From: an uncultured Aquimarina sp.
GTDB lineage: Bacteria; Bacteroidota; Bacteroidia; Flavobacteriales; Flavobacteriaceae
Assembly (NCBI GenBank): GCA_947500545.1
Contig: CANMSO010000002.1
Location: 434,001-498,000, forward strand
Direction of reading: 5' to 3'
Length of the DNA: 64,000 nucleotides
In this document: one piece after another, positions 24,524 to 34,015 of the stretch
Position numbering within the stretch: position 1 is the first letter of the stretch
How the letters are laid out: each line of letters starts with the position of its first letter
Translations under genes and position numbers: made by a program
Notes under the pieces: model-generated
Seen by the model: only the letters and a program-made list of their open reading frames with translations
What the model was told of the DNA's origin: nothing
Databases searched by the model: none

Positions 24524-26929
24524 TTATTTAAGTGAAGCTTTGATTGTTTCGATTTCGGCCTTGATTTCAGCTTTTGTTCCTTTCAATTCTTTTACTTCAT
24601 TAGTTACTTTTCCATTTTCAGTAGTTTCAATAGTTACAGTGGCAATTGCCATGTCATCTTCCATTTTCATTGTAACCTCGATCTTCTTCTCAGAAGAAGT
24701 TTGTCCTTCAATTTCGTTTACCACTTCAACATTAGTATTGGCTAGGGCTGTTTCTTCGGTATGTCCTCCTAAAATTGGAGCTATAACTAAACCTATCAAA
24801 CATGTAAGTTTAATTAAAATGTTCATAGATGGGCCAGATGTATCTTTAAAAGGATCGCCTACAGTATCACCAGTTACTGCGGCTTTATGAGCATCAGAAC
24901 CTTTATAGGTCATTTCGCCATTAATTTCTACACCAGCCTCAAAGGATTTTTTTGCGTTATCCCATGCACCACCAGCGTTATTTTGAAAAATTGCCCATAA
25001 TACACCACTCACGGTAACTCCTGCCATATATCCACCCAACATTTCTGCGATGGCTTTGGTATCCATACCAAATGCTAATGGGACAAATGCTATTGCTAGT
25101 GGAAATCCAATAGTCAATAAACCTGGAAGCATCATTTCTTTAAGAGAGGCCTTTGTAGAAATAGCAACACATTTGTCGTATTCTGGCTTTCCTGTACCTT
25201 CCATAATGCCTGGAATTTCTTTGAATTGGCGACGTACTTCTTGTACCATTTCCATAGCAGCTTTACCCACTGCATTCATTGCCAAGGCAGAGAATACTAC
25301 CGGGATCATACCTCCTACGAATAACATTGCTAATACTGGCGCTTTAAAAATATTAATCCCATCAATACCAGTGAAAGTAACATATGCTGCAAATAAGGCT
25401 AACGATGTTAATGCTGCAGAAGCAATAGCAAAACCTTTTCCTGTTGCTGCTGTTGTGTTACCCACAGAATCTAAAATGTCTGTACGTTCTCTTACTATTG
25501 GTTCTTGTTCGCTCATTTCAGCTATTCCACCTGCATTATCTGAAATAGGCCCAAAAGCATCAATTGCTAACTGCATTGCTGTAGTAGCCATCATTGCAGA
25601 TGCAGCTAATGCAACTCCGTAGAACCCTGCAAAGGCATAAGATGCCCAAATAGCTCCGGCAAATAATAATACAGAAGGGAACGTAGAAATCATCCCAGTG
25701 GCCAAACCTGCAATAATATTGGTTCCGGCACCTGTGCTTGATTGTTGTACAATTTTAAGAATAGGTGACTTACCTAATCCTGTATAATATTCGGTTACAG
25801 ATGAAATCACTGCTCCTACGACTAAACCGACTAAGGTTGCATAAAAAACACGCATGGCAGATATTTCGATTAAGCCTTCACCAAAAAATTCCATTTTCAT
25901 AGTTTCTGGAAGCATCCATTTACACAATGCAAAACAAGCAACAGCTACCAAGATAATTGATGTCCAGTTACCAACATTAAGTGCTCCCATTACTTGAGCT
26001 TCTTTAGCATCGTTATTTTTAATTTTAACAAGCATAGTACCTATTACAGAGATTATAATACCAACACCTGCAATTGCCATAGGTAATAAGATAGGGCCAA
26101 TACCTCCAAAAGCATCTGCAATAGAACCTCCCATATCTTTAATAACATAGTTACCCAAAACCATAGCAGCCAGAACAGTTGCTACGTAAGATCCAAATAA
26201 ATCGGCTCCCATTCCAGCAACATCACCTACATTATCACCAACGTTATCTGCAATGGTAGCAGGGTTACGAGGATCATCTTCTGGGATGCCTGCTTCTACT
26301 TTACCTACAAGATCTGCTCCAACATCTGCAGCTTTGGTATAAATACCTCCACCCACACGGGCAAATAATGCAATAGATTCTGCTCCTAAAGAGAATCCAG
26401 CTAATGTTTCTAAAACAATTGTCATTTTATCAGTAGAAACCCATTCGCCCCCCATGAAGACGTTATAAAATATAATAAAGAAAGCTGTTAATCCTAAAAC
26501 GGCTAACCCTGCAACTCCAAGTCCCATTACCGTACCGCCACCAAAAGATATTTTAAGTGCTTTTGGTAAACTAGTACGAGCGGCTTGAGTAGTTCTAACA
26601 TTTGTTTTCGTTGCAATTTTCATTCCTATATTTCCTGCAAAAGCAGAGAATACAGCTCCAAAAATGAAAGCGATTACAATCAACCAGTGCGTTGTGTCTA
26701 CCACTATAGAAACTATAAATAATAATACACTTACTATAATAACGAATATTGAAAGCAGTTTGTACTCTGCGCTTAAAAAAGCTAAGGCGCCTTCATAAAT
26801 ATGATCCGAAATTTCTTTCATTTTACCATCACCGGCATCTTGTTTCATTACCCAAGATTTCTTAATAAGCATATAAATTAGCCCTAGTAATGCCAAAACA
26901 ATTGGCATATAAATCATATTTGATTCCAT
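24524..26929 (-). CDS. hppA: Membrane-bound ion-translocating pyrophosphatase
   Basis: An 801-residue, about 16-helix integral membrane protein that couples pyrophosphate hydrolysis to cation export. DNVGDNVGDVAGMGADLFGS is the substrate/Mg site signature, and GNTTAATGKGFAI has Ala at the position that is Lys in K+-independent enzymes, so this should be the K+-dependent type; many of those pump Na+. About 75 residues follow the last membrane helix (IGLVIAPILGG), rich in Glu, Lys and Thr, an addition the core enzyme does not need. The soluble pyrophosphatase gene lies upstream on the same strand, separated by a terminator. Confidence 0.95.
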   Translation of the reverse strand: MESNMIYMPIVLALLGLIYMLIKKSWVMKQDAGDGKMKEISDHIYEGALAFLSAEYKLLSIFVIIVSVLLFIVSIVVDTTHWLIVIAFIFGAVFSAFAGNIGMKIATKTNVRTTQAARTSLPKALKISFGGGTVMGLGVAGLAVLGLTAFFIIFYNVFMGGEWVSTDKMTIVLETLAGFSLGAESIALFARVGGGIYTKAADVGADLVGKVEAGIPEDDPRNPATIADNVGDNVGDVAGMGADLFGSYVATVLAAMVLGNYVIKDMGGSIADAFGGIGPILLPMAIAGVGIIISVIGTMLVKIKNNDAKEAQVMGALNVGNWTSIILVAVACFALCKWMLPETMKMEFFGEGLIEISAMRVFYATLVGLVVGAVISSVTEYYTGLGKSPILKIVQQSSTGAGTNIIAGLATGMISTFPSVLLFAGAIWASYAFAGFYGVALAASAMMATTAMQLAIDAFGPISDNAGGIAEMSEQEPIVRERTDILDSVGNTTAATGKGFAIASAALTSLALFAAYVTFTGIDGINIFKAPVLAMLFVGGMIPVVFSALAMNAVGKAAMEMVQEVRRQFKEIPGIMEGTGKPEYDKCVAISTKASLKEMMLPGLLTIGFPLAIAFVPLAFGMDTKAIAEMLGGYMAGVTVSGVLWAIFQNNAGGAWDNAKKSFEAGVEINGEMTYKGSDAHKAAVTGDTVGDPFKDTSGPSMNILIKLTCLIGLVIAPILGGHTEETALANTNVEVVNEIEGQTSSEKKIEVTMKMEDDMAIATVTIETTENGKVTNEVKELKGTKAEIKAEIETIKASLK

Positions 26930-26983
26930 TAAATATATTTTAAGTTAATTAGTCGCTAAAAGTAGTAAAAATACCCTAAATAC

Positions 26984-27021
26984 AAAAAGCGCAATATTAT
27001 TAATAAAATATTGCGCTTTTT
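26984..27021 (-). terminator. Terminator between ppa and hppA
   Basis: A 15-bp perfect stem (26984-26998 with 27007-27021, AAAAAGCGCAATATT) with an 8-base loop. It lies 20 bp past the ppa stop on the minus strand, so hppA needs its own promoter in the remaining about 55 bp, where I could not place one. Confidence 0.85.
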
Positions 27022-27041
27022 TAAGTTTTTTTAATCAAAAT

Positions 27042-27572
27042 TTAATAGATACTAAACAATCCTTCCGGTTTATCCTCCATGTCTTGAAATCGTTTAACAC
27101 AAGCTTTAATGATATCTTTTGCTTCATCTATATTACCCCATCCACCTACATCAACTTTTTTCTTTTCTAAATCCTTATATACTTGGAAAAAGTGCTCGAT
27201 TTCTTTTATTAAGTGTGGATTCATTTCTTTTAAATCGGCAAGTCGACTTGCTATTGGGTCTGAGACAGGTACACAGATAATTTTTTCATCTGGTCCTTTT
27301 TCATCTGCCATATGAAAAACCCCAATAGGTTTTACTTCCATTACACATCCAGGAAAAGTTGGTTCTGTAACCAATACCAATACATCTAAAGGGTCACCAT
27401 CTAAAGCTAATGTTTCTGGAATAAAACCGTAGTCTGCAGGATACATCATAGATGAAAATATCATGCGATCATATCGTATTTTTTTTATATCAAAATCATA
27501 TTCATATTTATTACGACTTCCCTTCGGAATTTCAATCAGTACATCAAAGCTCTCACTATTAGCTGCGCTCAT
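27042..27572 (-). CDS. ppa: Soluble inorganic pyrophosphatase (family I)
   Basis: A 176-residue protein with the family I signature DGDPLDVLVL (about 76-85), preceded by IPKGSRNKYEYD (about 14-25), where Lys and Glu contact phosphate, and YPADYGFIP (about 61). The length matches the bacterial enzyme. It hydrolyses pyrophosphate from biosynthesis in the cytosol. A leftward -7 element TATCTTTG lies 28 bp upstream. Confidence 0.95.
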   Translation of the reverse strand: MSAANSESFDVLIEIPKGSRNKYEYDFDIKKIRYDRMIFSSMMYPADYGFIPETLALDGDPLDVLVLVTEPTFPGCVMEVKPIGVFHMADEKGPDEKIICVPVSDPIASRLADLKEMNPHLIKEIEHFFQVYKDLEKKKVDVGGWGNIDEAKDIIKACVKRFQDMEDKPEGLFSIY

Positions 27573-27599
27573 AATTTTTGTTTTCTATTTAATGGGCGG

Positions 27600-27607
27600 C
27601 AAAGATA
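27600..27607 (-). promoter_or_regulatory. -7 promoter element of ppa
   Basis: Read leftward this is TATCTTTG, an exact match to TAnnTTTG. A -33 TTG at the usual 19-bp spacing is not evident. Confidence 0.5.
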
Positions 27608-27765
27608 AGGTATTACAAAGGTTTAGTTGGGATTTATATGAAGAAATTATTACTTTTTTTGATAAAATTTAATGTAAAGGTAAACTATAACGTTTTCAGG
27701 AATACGAAAATAGAATTCATATATTAAAGTGTAAGCTGAAAAGGGAAGTAGGCTATGCTATTTTT

Positions 27766-30261
27766 CTAAAAATAAAACCCGAAAGATCCCGTAACTCCAA
27801 ATTTACGTGCATCTGGATTATCAAAATAATTTCCTCTGAAGTGAAAATCTATTCTAAAGATTTTAAAAATGTTTCCAACACCTACACTATATTCCCAATA
27901 AACTTCATTATCAGGTGTTAAAAGAAGCTCTTCGGATGGAGCGCTTAATAACCTATTAGCATCAGATAATTCACCCCATGCACCTCGTACTCCTACCAAT
28001 TCTCTAAGATTTAATTTTCTGAGCATTGGTATCCTGGAGAATATTCTACCATTAAAATTATGCTCCAAATGTAGTGTAGCATATGTGTCAGTTACAAATT
28101 CATAGAAGTTGAGCAGTGGGAATGTATTATAAATAGATAAATACGTTTGATTTCCGGGTATAACACTTAATAAGCCAAGAGGAACGTCTCCAAATGTTTT
28201 TCCTACTTCAAGTGTGCTGTTTAATCGTCCGAAACCACCAATATTCCAGGGTTGTTGGTATAGGAATTGAATTTTCTGATATTCAAAATCGCTTTCGATA
28301 ATGCCTTTTACACCTACACTGTAATTAAGAAATAATGTTGCATAATCCCCATCATTCACAGTGACCCTATCTACACCATATCCCGTAGTTTTTCGCTTTG
28401 GAAAATACGCAAGAGTTGTAGCTATTTCGGTCTGTTTAATTTTTTGTTGCAATTCACCTGTCTCTGCATCTTCAAAATCAAGGCTAAACAATGATCGATC
28501 TGCTGGTTTCAGAGTTCTGAAAGAACCTGTGATTCCAACAGTAAAGTTTTTTCTTGGTTCTAACTGCATAGATAATGCAGAAAGATTTATCGAGGTCAAT
28601 CTGTCATTATCTCCTGTGGCTATAATAGATGATGAGGCTAAACTTCTTCCTTCTACATCATTAGTGTTGGTTAAGCTAGCCCCCAATTGTTCTACATCTC
28701 TTCGATTTCCTCCAGAAACGATTAACCTAGATTTTCTGTCGACTAAATACTTTCCGGAGATACCATATTTGAACTTCGTATCCTTGAAACCATAAGCACC
28801 GTATCCTTCAATACGCCATCTGTCATTAGAAGTAAAATATGTTCTACCACCAGCTCTAAGCCTAAATCCTTCAATGTCATTGTATCCGATAGTAGAGAAT
28901 AAGGGGCCAAAATCGAAACCATCAAACTCTACATATCCAGTAGCTAAAATAGTCCCAATATTGTACAATCGTTTGAAAGCTTTTACGGTCTTAAGTGTGT
29001 CAAGTAATTTATAAACTTTTTGTTCGTCTTTGTTAAGCTCCTCCATTCTTGCATTGCTCCAGAAGGAATCCTCTCTATTGTATATGTCTTGATTATAAGG
29101 ATCTACTTGACTTTGATAGAACTTTTTGTCTTTTTTTATGTCAAACTTATAATTGTCATATAAAGTTGTTCTTTTTCCGTAGACTCCTCTTGATTTTTCT
29201 TTTTTACTAAAAGCAAAATCAGATTGAAAATAATCTTTGGTTATTAAAAAAACAGAGTCGTTAAGTACATCAAATTCTTGTTCTATATATAAATCCTTTA
29301 CCCAGTTAATATTGGCACTTTTTGTAACTTCAAGATTAATTTCTTTAATTGCCCAGGTGGTGTCATTAACCCAAAAATCACCTTTGAAAGTTAGTTCATT
29401 TTTCCTACGTGGATAATACAAAATGTTATAGCACCATTTGTTATCTATATAAGCGCTATCTGTAAGAACATAGTTATATACCCCAACTCCTGTGCGAGAT
29501 AGTGGACTTGTAAAACTTTTGTCAAAGAATTTTAAGTAATTATCATATACGTCATAATCAGAATATAAATCTTTTACAAATGCAATTAGAGTCTGGTTGT
29601 CACTAAATCCGGCATTTTTATTTCCGGTAAGCACCTCTTTGACCTCATTGAGCTGATTATCTCCATACACTTTTGAAATCGCTTCATTAAGGAAAATAGG
29701 AAGGTAAGTTTTTCCGGTAATTCTTGAAGTATCTACGTCATCAAAAATGAACTCCATACCATTAAAAATTCTACTATTAACCAAAGCACTATCAATTGTA
29801 TTGAGGTCAAATTCAAGCTTTTCGTATTTGTCGTAGTTGTATTGTTTGAACTTTTTTACCCCATTGGCTCTTCTGCTATCCCATATTTTTTTAAGAATAT
29901 CAATTGCAGGGTTATTTTTTTTAGAAGTTTTACCTTTATAAATTACTACCTCATCAAGTGATGCTGCTTCTTCAGCCAAAATAATTTGCATCTTATAAGT
30001 GACTCGTTTGGTAAGTGCAATTGTTTTTGTTTCAAAACCAATAAAAGAAACTTTTATATCAGAATAATTATCATCGGACTCCATATAAAACCTACCATTT
30101 TCATCTGTTATAGTGCCAACCGTAGAGTTTACGAATACTATATTGGCAAAAGGTATAGGCTGGTTGTTGCTGTCATATACTTGTCCACCAACTTTAGTTT
30201 GCGAAAAAAGAACTGTGCAACCAAAAATAGTAAGAATCCCTCCTAAAATAAATTGTTTCAT
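27766..30261 (-). CDS. DUF5686 outer-membrane protein with carboxypeptidase-like regulatory domain
   Basis: An 831-residue protein with a signal peptide ending in LFSQ. Residues about 24-110 form a CarboxypepD-regulatory-like beta domain (VGGQVYDSNNQPIPFANIVF, then TDENGRF). The remaining part is DUF5686: a helical/beta segment (KKNNPAIDILKKIW at about 115) and a long C-terminal region of alternating strands ending in FGVTGSFGFYF, a typical outer-membrane beta-barrel terminus. Found widely in Bacteroidota near pdhB, as here. Substrate or role unknown. Confidence 0.85.
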   Translation of the reverse strand: MKQFILGGILTIFGCTVLFSQTKVGGQVYDSNNQPIPFANIVFVNSTVGTITDENGRFYMESDDNYSDIKVSFIGFETKTIALTKRVTYKMQIILAEEAASLDEVVIYKGKTSKKNNPAIDILKKIWDSRRANGVKKFKQYNYDKYEKLEFDLNTIDSALVNSRIFNGMEFIFDDVDTSRITGKTYLPIFLNEAISKVYGDNQLNEVKEVLTGNKNAGFSDNQTLIAFVKDLYSDYDVYDNYLKFFDKSFTSPLSRTGVGVYNYVLTDSAYIDNKWCYNILYYPRRKNELTFKGDFWVNDTTWAIKEINLEVTKSANINWVKDLYIEQEFDVLNDSVFLITKDYFQSDFAFSKKEKSRGVYGKRTTLYDNYKFDIKKDKKFYQSQVDPYNQDIYNREDSFWSNARMEELNKDEQKVYKLLDTLKTVKAFKRLYNIGTILATGYVEFDGFDFGPLFSTIGYNDIEGFRLRAGGRTYFTSNDRWRIEGYGAYGFKDTKFKYGISGKYLVDRKSRLIVSGGNRRDVEQLGASLTNTNDVEGRSLASSSIIATGDNDRLTSINLSALSMQLEPRKNFTVGITGSFRTLKPADRSLFSLDFEDAETGELQQKIKQTEIATTLAYFPKRKTTGYGVDRVTVNDGDYATLFLNYSVGVKGIIESDFEYQKIQFLYQQPWNIGGFGRLNSTLEVGKTFGDVPLGLLSVIPGNQTYLSIYNTFPLLNFYEFVTDTYATLHLEHNFNGRIFSRIPMLRKLNLRELVGVRGAWGELSDANRLLSAPSEELLLTPDNEVYWEYSVGVGNIFKIFRIDFHFRGNYFDNPDARKFGVTGSFGFYF

Positions 30262-30392
30262 CTAAAGTTCTTAATGATTAATAATTGTGATAATTAGTGG
30301 ATGCATCAATTTTCAAGCCATTTTTTTGGTGGGGTAGAATATAAATAGCCAGGTTATTAAAATTGATGAAACGTAAAACAAAAAGGTAAATT

Positions 30393-31370
30393 TTATTTGT
30401 ACATCACTTTTTTTACGGCTTTTACCACATCCTTGCTATTTGGTAACCATTCCTCTAATAATACGGGAGAGTATGGTGTTGGAGTGTCTGCAGTGTTAAT
30501 TTTTATAATAGGTGCGTCTAAATAGTCAAAGATATTGGATTGAACCTGATAAGTAATCTCTGAAGAAATATTGGCAAGAGGCCATGCTTCTTCAAGAATT
30601 ACCAGGCGGTTGGTTTTTTTGACAGAGGTAAAAATGGCGTCCAGGTCCAAAGGTCGAACAGTTCTTAAATCTATTATTTCACAAGAAATATTTTCTTTGG
30701 CCAATTCATCTGCTGCTTTGTAGGCTTCTTTGATAATTTTTCCAAATGAAACGATGGTAACATCATTTCCTTCTCTTTTTAGTTCAGCAACTCCAAGAGG
30801 AATTGTGTATTCTCCTTCAGGGACTTCACCTTTATCACCATACATTTGTTCACTTTCCATAAAGATAACAGGATCATTATCTCTAATGGCAGATTTTAAA
30901 AGTCCTTTTGCATCTTTTGGATTAGAAGGAACAACTACTTTTAATCCTGGAGTATTAGCGAACCAATTTTCAAAAGCTTGAGAATGCGTAGCTCCTAATT
31001 GACCGGCAGAAGCAGTAGGTCCTCTAAAAACAATAGGAATATTGAATTGACCACCACTCATTTGTCGCATTTTTGCGGCATTATTAATGATCTGATCGAT
31101 ACCTACCAATGAAAAATTAAAAGTCATGAACTCAATAATTGGTCTATTGCCATTCATAGCACTACCAACACCAATTCCTGCAAAACCTAATTCAGAGATC
31201 GGAGTATCAATAACTCTATCCGGACCAAACTCGTCAAGCATGCCTTTACTAGCTTTGTATGCTCCATTATATTCTGCAACCTCTTCACCCATTAAATATA
31301 TGGACTCATCTCGGCGCATTTCTTCACTCATTGCTTCGCAAATTGCTTCTCTGAACTGTATAGTTTTCAT
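30393..31370 (-). CDS. pdhB: Pyruvate dehydrogenase E1 component, beta subunit
   Basis: A 325-residue protein started at ATG 31370 (MKTIQFREAICEAMSEEM); an in-frame start 45 bp upstream adds residues foreign to the family. GEEVAEYNGAYKASKGM (about 28-44), the TPP-site GFAGIGVGSAMNG (about 62-74) and ATHSQAFENWF (about 125-135) mark the E1-beta transketolase fold, and the C-terminal domain ends in LPNSKDVVKAVKKV. It pairs with an alpha subunit encoded elsewhere. A leftward -7 element TACTTTTG lies 33 bp upstream. Confidence 0.93.
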   Translation of the reverse strand: MKTIQFREAICEAMSEEMRRDESIYLMGEEVAEYNGAYKASKGMLDEFGPDRVIDTPISELGFAGIGVGSAMNGNRPIIEFMTFNFSLVGIDQIINNAAKMRQMSGGQFNIPIVFRGPTASAGQLGATHSQAFENWFANTPGLKVVVPSNPKDAKGLLKSAIRDNDPVIFMESEQMYGDKGEVPEGEYTIPLGVAELKREGNDVTIVSFGKIIKEAYKAADELAKENISCEIIDLRTVRPLDLDAIFTSVKKTNRLVILEEAWPLANISSEITYQVQSNIFDYLDAPIIKINTADTPTPYSPVLLEEWLPNSKDVVKAVKKVMYK

Positions 31371-31403
31371 CTGTAAATAATTGTTTTGTGCTATAACGAA
31401 ACG

Positions 31404-31411
31404 CAAAAGTA
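31404..31411 (-). promoter_or_regulatory. -7 promoter element of pdhB
   Basis: Read leftward this is TACTTTTG, matching TAnnTTTG, 33 bp before the pdhB ATG. No obvious -33 partner. Confidence 0.45.
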
Positions 31412-31450
31412 GCAATTAAAACGCTTTGGGAGGGATTGAATATTGAAAAA

Positions 31451-31472
31451 TTTACTATGCACGCATAGTAAA
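31451..31472. promoter_or_regulatory. Perfect 9-4-9 inverted repeat between pdhB and etfB
   Basis: TTTACTATG (31451-31459) and CATAGTAAA (31464-31472) are exact reverse complements around CACG. It lies 62 bp before etfB, near the expected -33 position for a -7-like TACCTTCG at 31489-31496, and 40 bp from the pdhB -7 element. It resembles a dimeric regulator site rather than a terminator, since no T run follows. Confidence 0.6.
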
Positions 31473-31533
31473 TTCGACTTTTTATTTGTACCTTCGCATT
31501 TATTATTAAATTCTCATAAAATACCTATATAAA

Positions 31534-32280
31534 ATGAAGATATTAGTATGTATTAGCCATGTGCCAGACACAACTTCCAAGATTAATTTCACGGATGGTG
31601 ATACTAAGTTTGACACTAATGGAGTGCAGTTTGTAATCAACCCGAATGATGAATTTGGACTAACCCGTGCGATGTGGTTTAAAGAAAAACAGGGTGCATC
31701 AGTAGATGTAGTAAATGTTGGAGGTCCTGAAACAGAACCTACTTTGCGTAAAGCATTAGCAATAGGAGCTGATAATGCAATAAGAGTCAATACCGAGGCT
31801 ACTGATGGTTTTTATGTAGCAAAACAACTTGCAAAGGTTGTTCAGGATGGAGGTTATGACCTTGTTATTGGAGGTAGAGAGTCAATAGACTATAATGGTG
31901 GTATGGTGCCAGGTATGGTTGCTGCTCTTACAGGTGCTAATTTTGTAAATACATGTATAGGTCTAGAGGTTGATGGTGATGCTGTAACTGCAGTTCGAGA
32001 AATTGATGGAGGTAAAGAAACATCTACTACCAAATTACCTTTGATTGTTGGAGGACAAAAAGGATTAGTAGAAGAAAGTGATTTACGTATTCCAAATATG
32101 AGAGGAATTATGATGGCTCGTAAAAAACCACTTACCGTTGTAGAGCCAGTAGATGCAGATCATGAGACAAAAGCTGTTCAGTTTGAAAAACCAGCTCCAA
32201 AAGGTCAGGTGAAATTAGTGTCTCCAGACAATGTTCAGGAACTTATAGATTTATTACATAACGAAGCAAAAGCTATTTAA
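31534..32280 (+). CDS. etfB: Electron transfer flavoprotein, beta subunit
   Basis: A 248-residue protein with MKILVCISHVPDT at the start, VNVGGPETEPTLRKALAIGA (about 63-82), and the AMP-binding VIGGRESIDYNGGMVPGM (about 107-124). It forms a heterodimer with EtfA and carries electrons from acyl-CoA and related dehydrogenases to the quinone pool. The alpha gene starts 11 bp downstream. Confidence 0.95.
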   Translation: MKILVCISHVPDTTSKINFTDGDTKFDTNGVQFVINPNDEFGLTRAMWFKEKQGASVDVVNVGGPETEPTLRKALAIGADNAIRVNTEATDGFYVAKQLAKVVQDGGYDLVIGGRESIDYNGGMVPGMVAALTGANFVNTCIGLEVDGDAVTAVREIDGGKETSTTKLPLIVGGQKGLVEESDLRIPNMRGIMMARKKPLTVVEPVDADHETKAVQFEKPAPKGQVKLVSPDNVQELIDLLHNEAKAI

Positions 32281-32291
32281 AAGAGAAAAAT

Positions 32292-33260
32292 ATGTCAGTT
32301 TTAGTATATACAGAAAGTGAAGGAGGAAAGTTTAAAAAAGCAGCTTTCGAAGTGGCTTCTTATGCAAAAGAAGTGGCAAATATGTTAGGTACAACAGTAA
32401 CTGCTGTAAGTGTTAATGGAGGTGATAGTAGCGAATTAGGAACATATGGTGTAGATAAAGTGTTAGAAGTAAAGGGGGATAAACTATCTACTTTTAGTGC
32501 AAAAGCTTATGCAGATGTTATAAAACAAGCTGCAGAGAAAGAAGGAGCAAAAGTTGTAGTTGTAAGTTCTACAGCAGATAGTAAGTTTTTAGCACCATTA
32601 TTGGCAGTAAATCTTAATGCTGGTTATGCTTCTAATGTAGTTGCTTTGCCAGAAAGTGCTTCTCCTTTTAAGGTAAAGCGTACAGCTTTTACCAATAAGG
32701 CATTTAATGTAACAGAAATGTCAACAGATGTTAAGGTAATAGGGTTGTCTAATAATGCTTTTGGGCTGAAAGAAAATTCCGGTGCAGCAGCATCTGAAGC
32801 TTTCGAACCTTCTCTATCTGATGAGGATTTTGGAGTACAAGTAACAGCTGTTGATAAGGCTACGGATAAAGTTTCTATTGCTGATGCAGATATTGTAGTA
32901 TCTGGTGGGCGTGGATTAAAAGGTCCAGAAAACTGGGGTATGATCGAAGACTTGGCAGGTGTGCTAGGCGCGGCTACTGCTTGTTCTAAACCTGTAAGTG
33001 ATATGGGTTGGAGACCACATAGCGAGCATGTGGGACAAACAGGAAAACCAGTAGCTACTAATCTGTATATTGCTATTGGAGTTTCTGGAGCAATACAACA
33101 CCTTGCAGGTATTAATGCAAGTAAAGTTAAAGTTGTGATTAATAATGATCCTGAAGCACCTTTCTTTAAAGCAGCAGACTACGGAATAGTAGGAGATGCT
33201 TTTGAAGTAGTGCCTAAGCTTATCGAAAAATTAAAAGAATTTAAGTCGAATAACGCATAA
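32292..33260 (+). CDS. etfA: Electron transfer flavoprotein, alpha subunit
   Basis: A 322-residue protein with the C-terminal FAD domain signature VSGGRGLKGPENW (about 204-216), CSKPVSDMGWRP (about 234), GQTGKPVATNLYIAIGVSGA (about 253-272) and INNDPEAPFFKAADYGIVGD. It binds the FAD of the ETF heterodimer. Directly follows etfB and is closed by a strong terminator. Confidence 0.95.
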   Translation: MSVLVYTESEGGKFKKAAFEVASYAKEVANMLGTTVTAVSVNGGDSSELGTYGVDKVLEVKGDKLSTFSAKAYADVIKQAAEKEGAKVVVVSSTADSKFLAPLLAVNLNAGYASNVVALPESASPFKVKRTAFTNKAFNVTEMSTDVKVIGLSNNAFGLKENSGAAASEAFEPSLSDEDFGVQVTAVDKATDKVSIADADIVVSGGRGLKGPENWGMIEDLAGVLGAATACSKPVSDMGWRPHSEHVGQTGKPVATNLYIAIGVSGAIQHLAGINASKVKVVINNDPEAPFFKAADYGIVGDAFEVVPKLIEKLKEFKSNNA

Positions 33261-33284
33261 TTTTCATAAATTGTGCCCAATTAG

Positions 33285-33334
33285 GGGCTGTTTGAACTTA
33301 GGTAAAAGTCCGCATGTTCAAACAGCCCTTTTTT
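33285..33334 (+). terminator. Terminator of etfBA
   Basis: A 13-bp perfect stem GGGCTGTTTGAAC (33285-33297) pairs with 33316-33328 around an 18-base loop and is followed by six T. Confidence 0.85.
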
Positions 33335-33346
33335 ATTGAGAGCAAT

Positions 33347-33964
33347 ATGAGTTTAGTTCGACTGAACATAAAAGGAATATCATACAGTCAGACCCAAAAT
33401 GGGGCGTACGCACTAATTTTAAGTGAGGTAGATGGAGAGAGAAAGTTACCAATTGTTATAGGTGCTTTTGAAGCACAATCTATAGCAATTGCTCTAGAAA
33501 AGGAAATCAAGCCTCCAAGACCATTAACCCATGATCTTTTTAAGAATTTTTCTGATCGATTTGATATTGTGGTCAAACAAGTTATTATTCACAAATTGGT
33601 AGATGGTGTTTTTTATTCTAGTATAATTTGTGAGCGGGATAAAATCGAAGAGATTATTGATGCCAGAACAAGTGATGCTATTGCATTGGCTCTGCGTTTT
33701 CAAGCTCCAATATTTACGTATAAAAACATCTTAGACCAAGCGGGTATATATTTAAAAGTAAACCCAAAGAAAGATGAAGAGAGTGACCCCGAAAGTTTAT
33801 TAGTAGATGAATTGGTGTCTGAAGATGTTGAGATGATTGGCAAAGAAACAAGTTATAAAGATCTATCTCTTGATGAACTTAATCGAATGCTTGATCAAGC
33901 TGTAACTAATGAAGATTATGAGTTAGCTGCAAGAATAAGAGACGAAATTTCTAAACGAGGTTAG
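33347..33964 (+). CDS. Bifunctional nuclease family protein (DUF151) with UVR motif
   Basis: A 205-residue protein started at ATG 33347 (MSLVRLNIKGISYS). An earlier in-frame ATG at 33314 is rejected because it lies inside the etfBA terminator. Residues 1-135 are the DUF151/BFN domain (LPIVIGAFEAQSIAIAL at about 33-49; ARTSDAIALALRF at about 107-119), and the C-terminus has a UvrB/UvrC-type helix pair (about 170-203, YELAARIRDEI). Cytosolic; DNase/RNase activity is reported for plant and archaeal relatives, not proven here. Confidence 0.88.
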   Translation: MSLVRLNIKGISYSQTQNGAYALILSEVDGERKLPIVIGAFEAQSIAIALEKEIKPPRPLTHDLFKNFSDRFDIVVKQVIIHKLVDGVFYSSIICERDKIEEIIDARTSDAIALALRFQAPIFTYKNILDQAGIYLKVNPKKDEESDPESLLVDELVSEDVEMIGKETSYKDLSLDELNRMLDQAVTNEDYELAARIRDEISKRG

Positions 33965-34015
33965 GTTAGCTTTATATTTTACTACTGCAATAAGGGATTA
34001 ATTATATTTTTTTAA

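Noticed and set aside
33314..33346. Upstream ATG for the DUF151 protein
   Set aside because: It is inside the loop and stem of the etfBA terminator.
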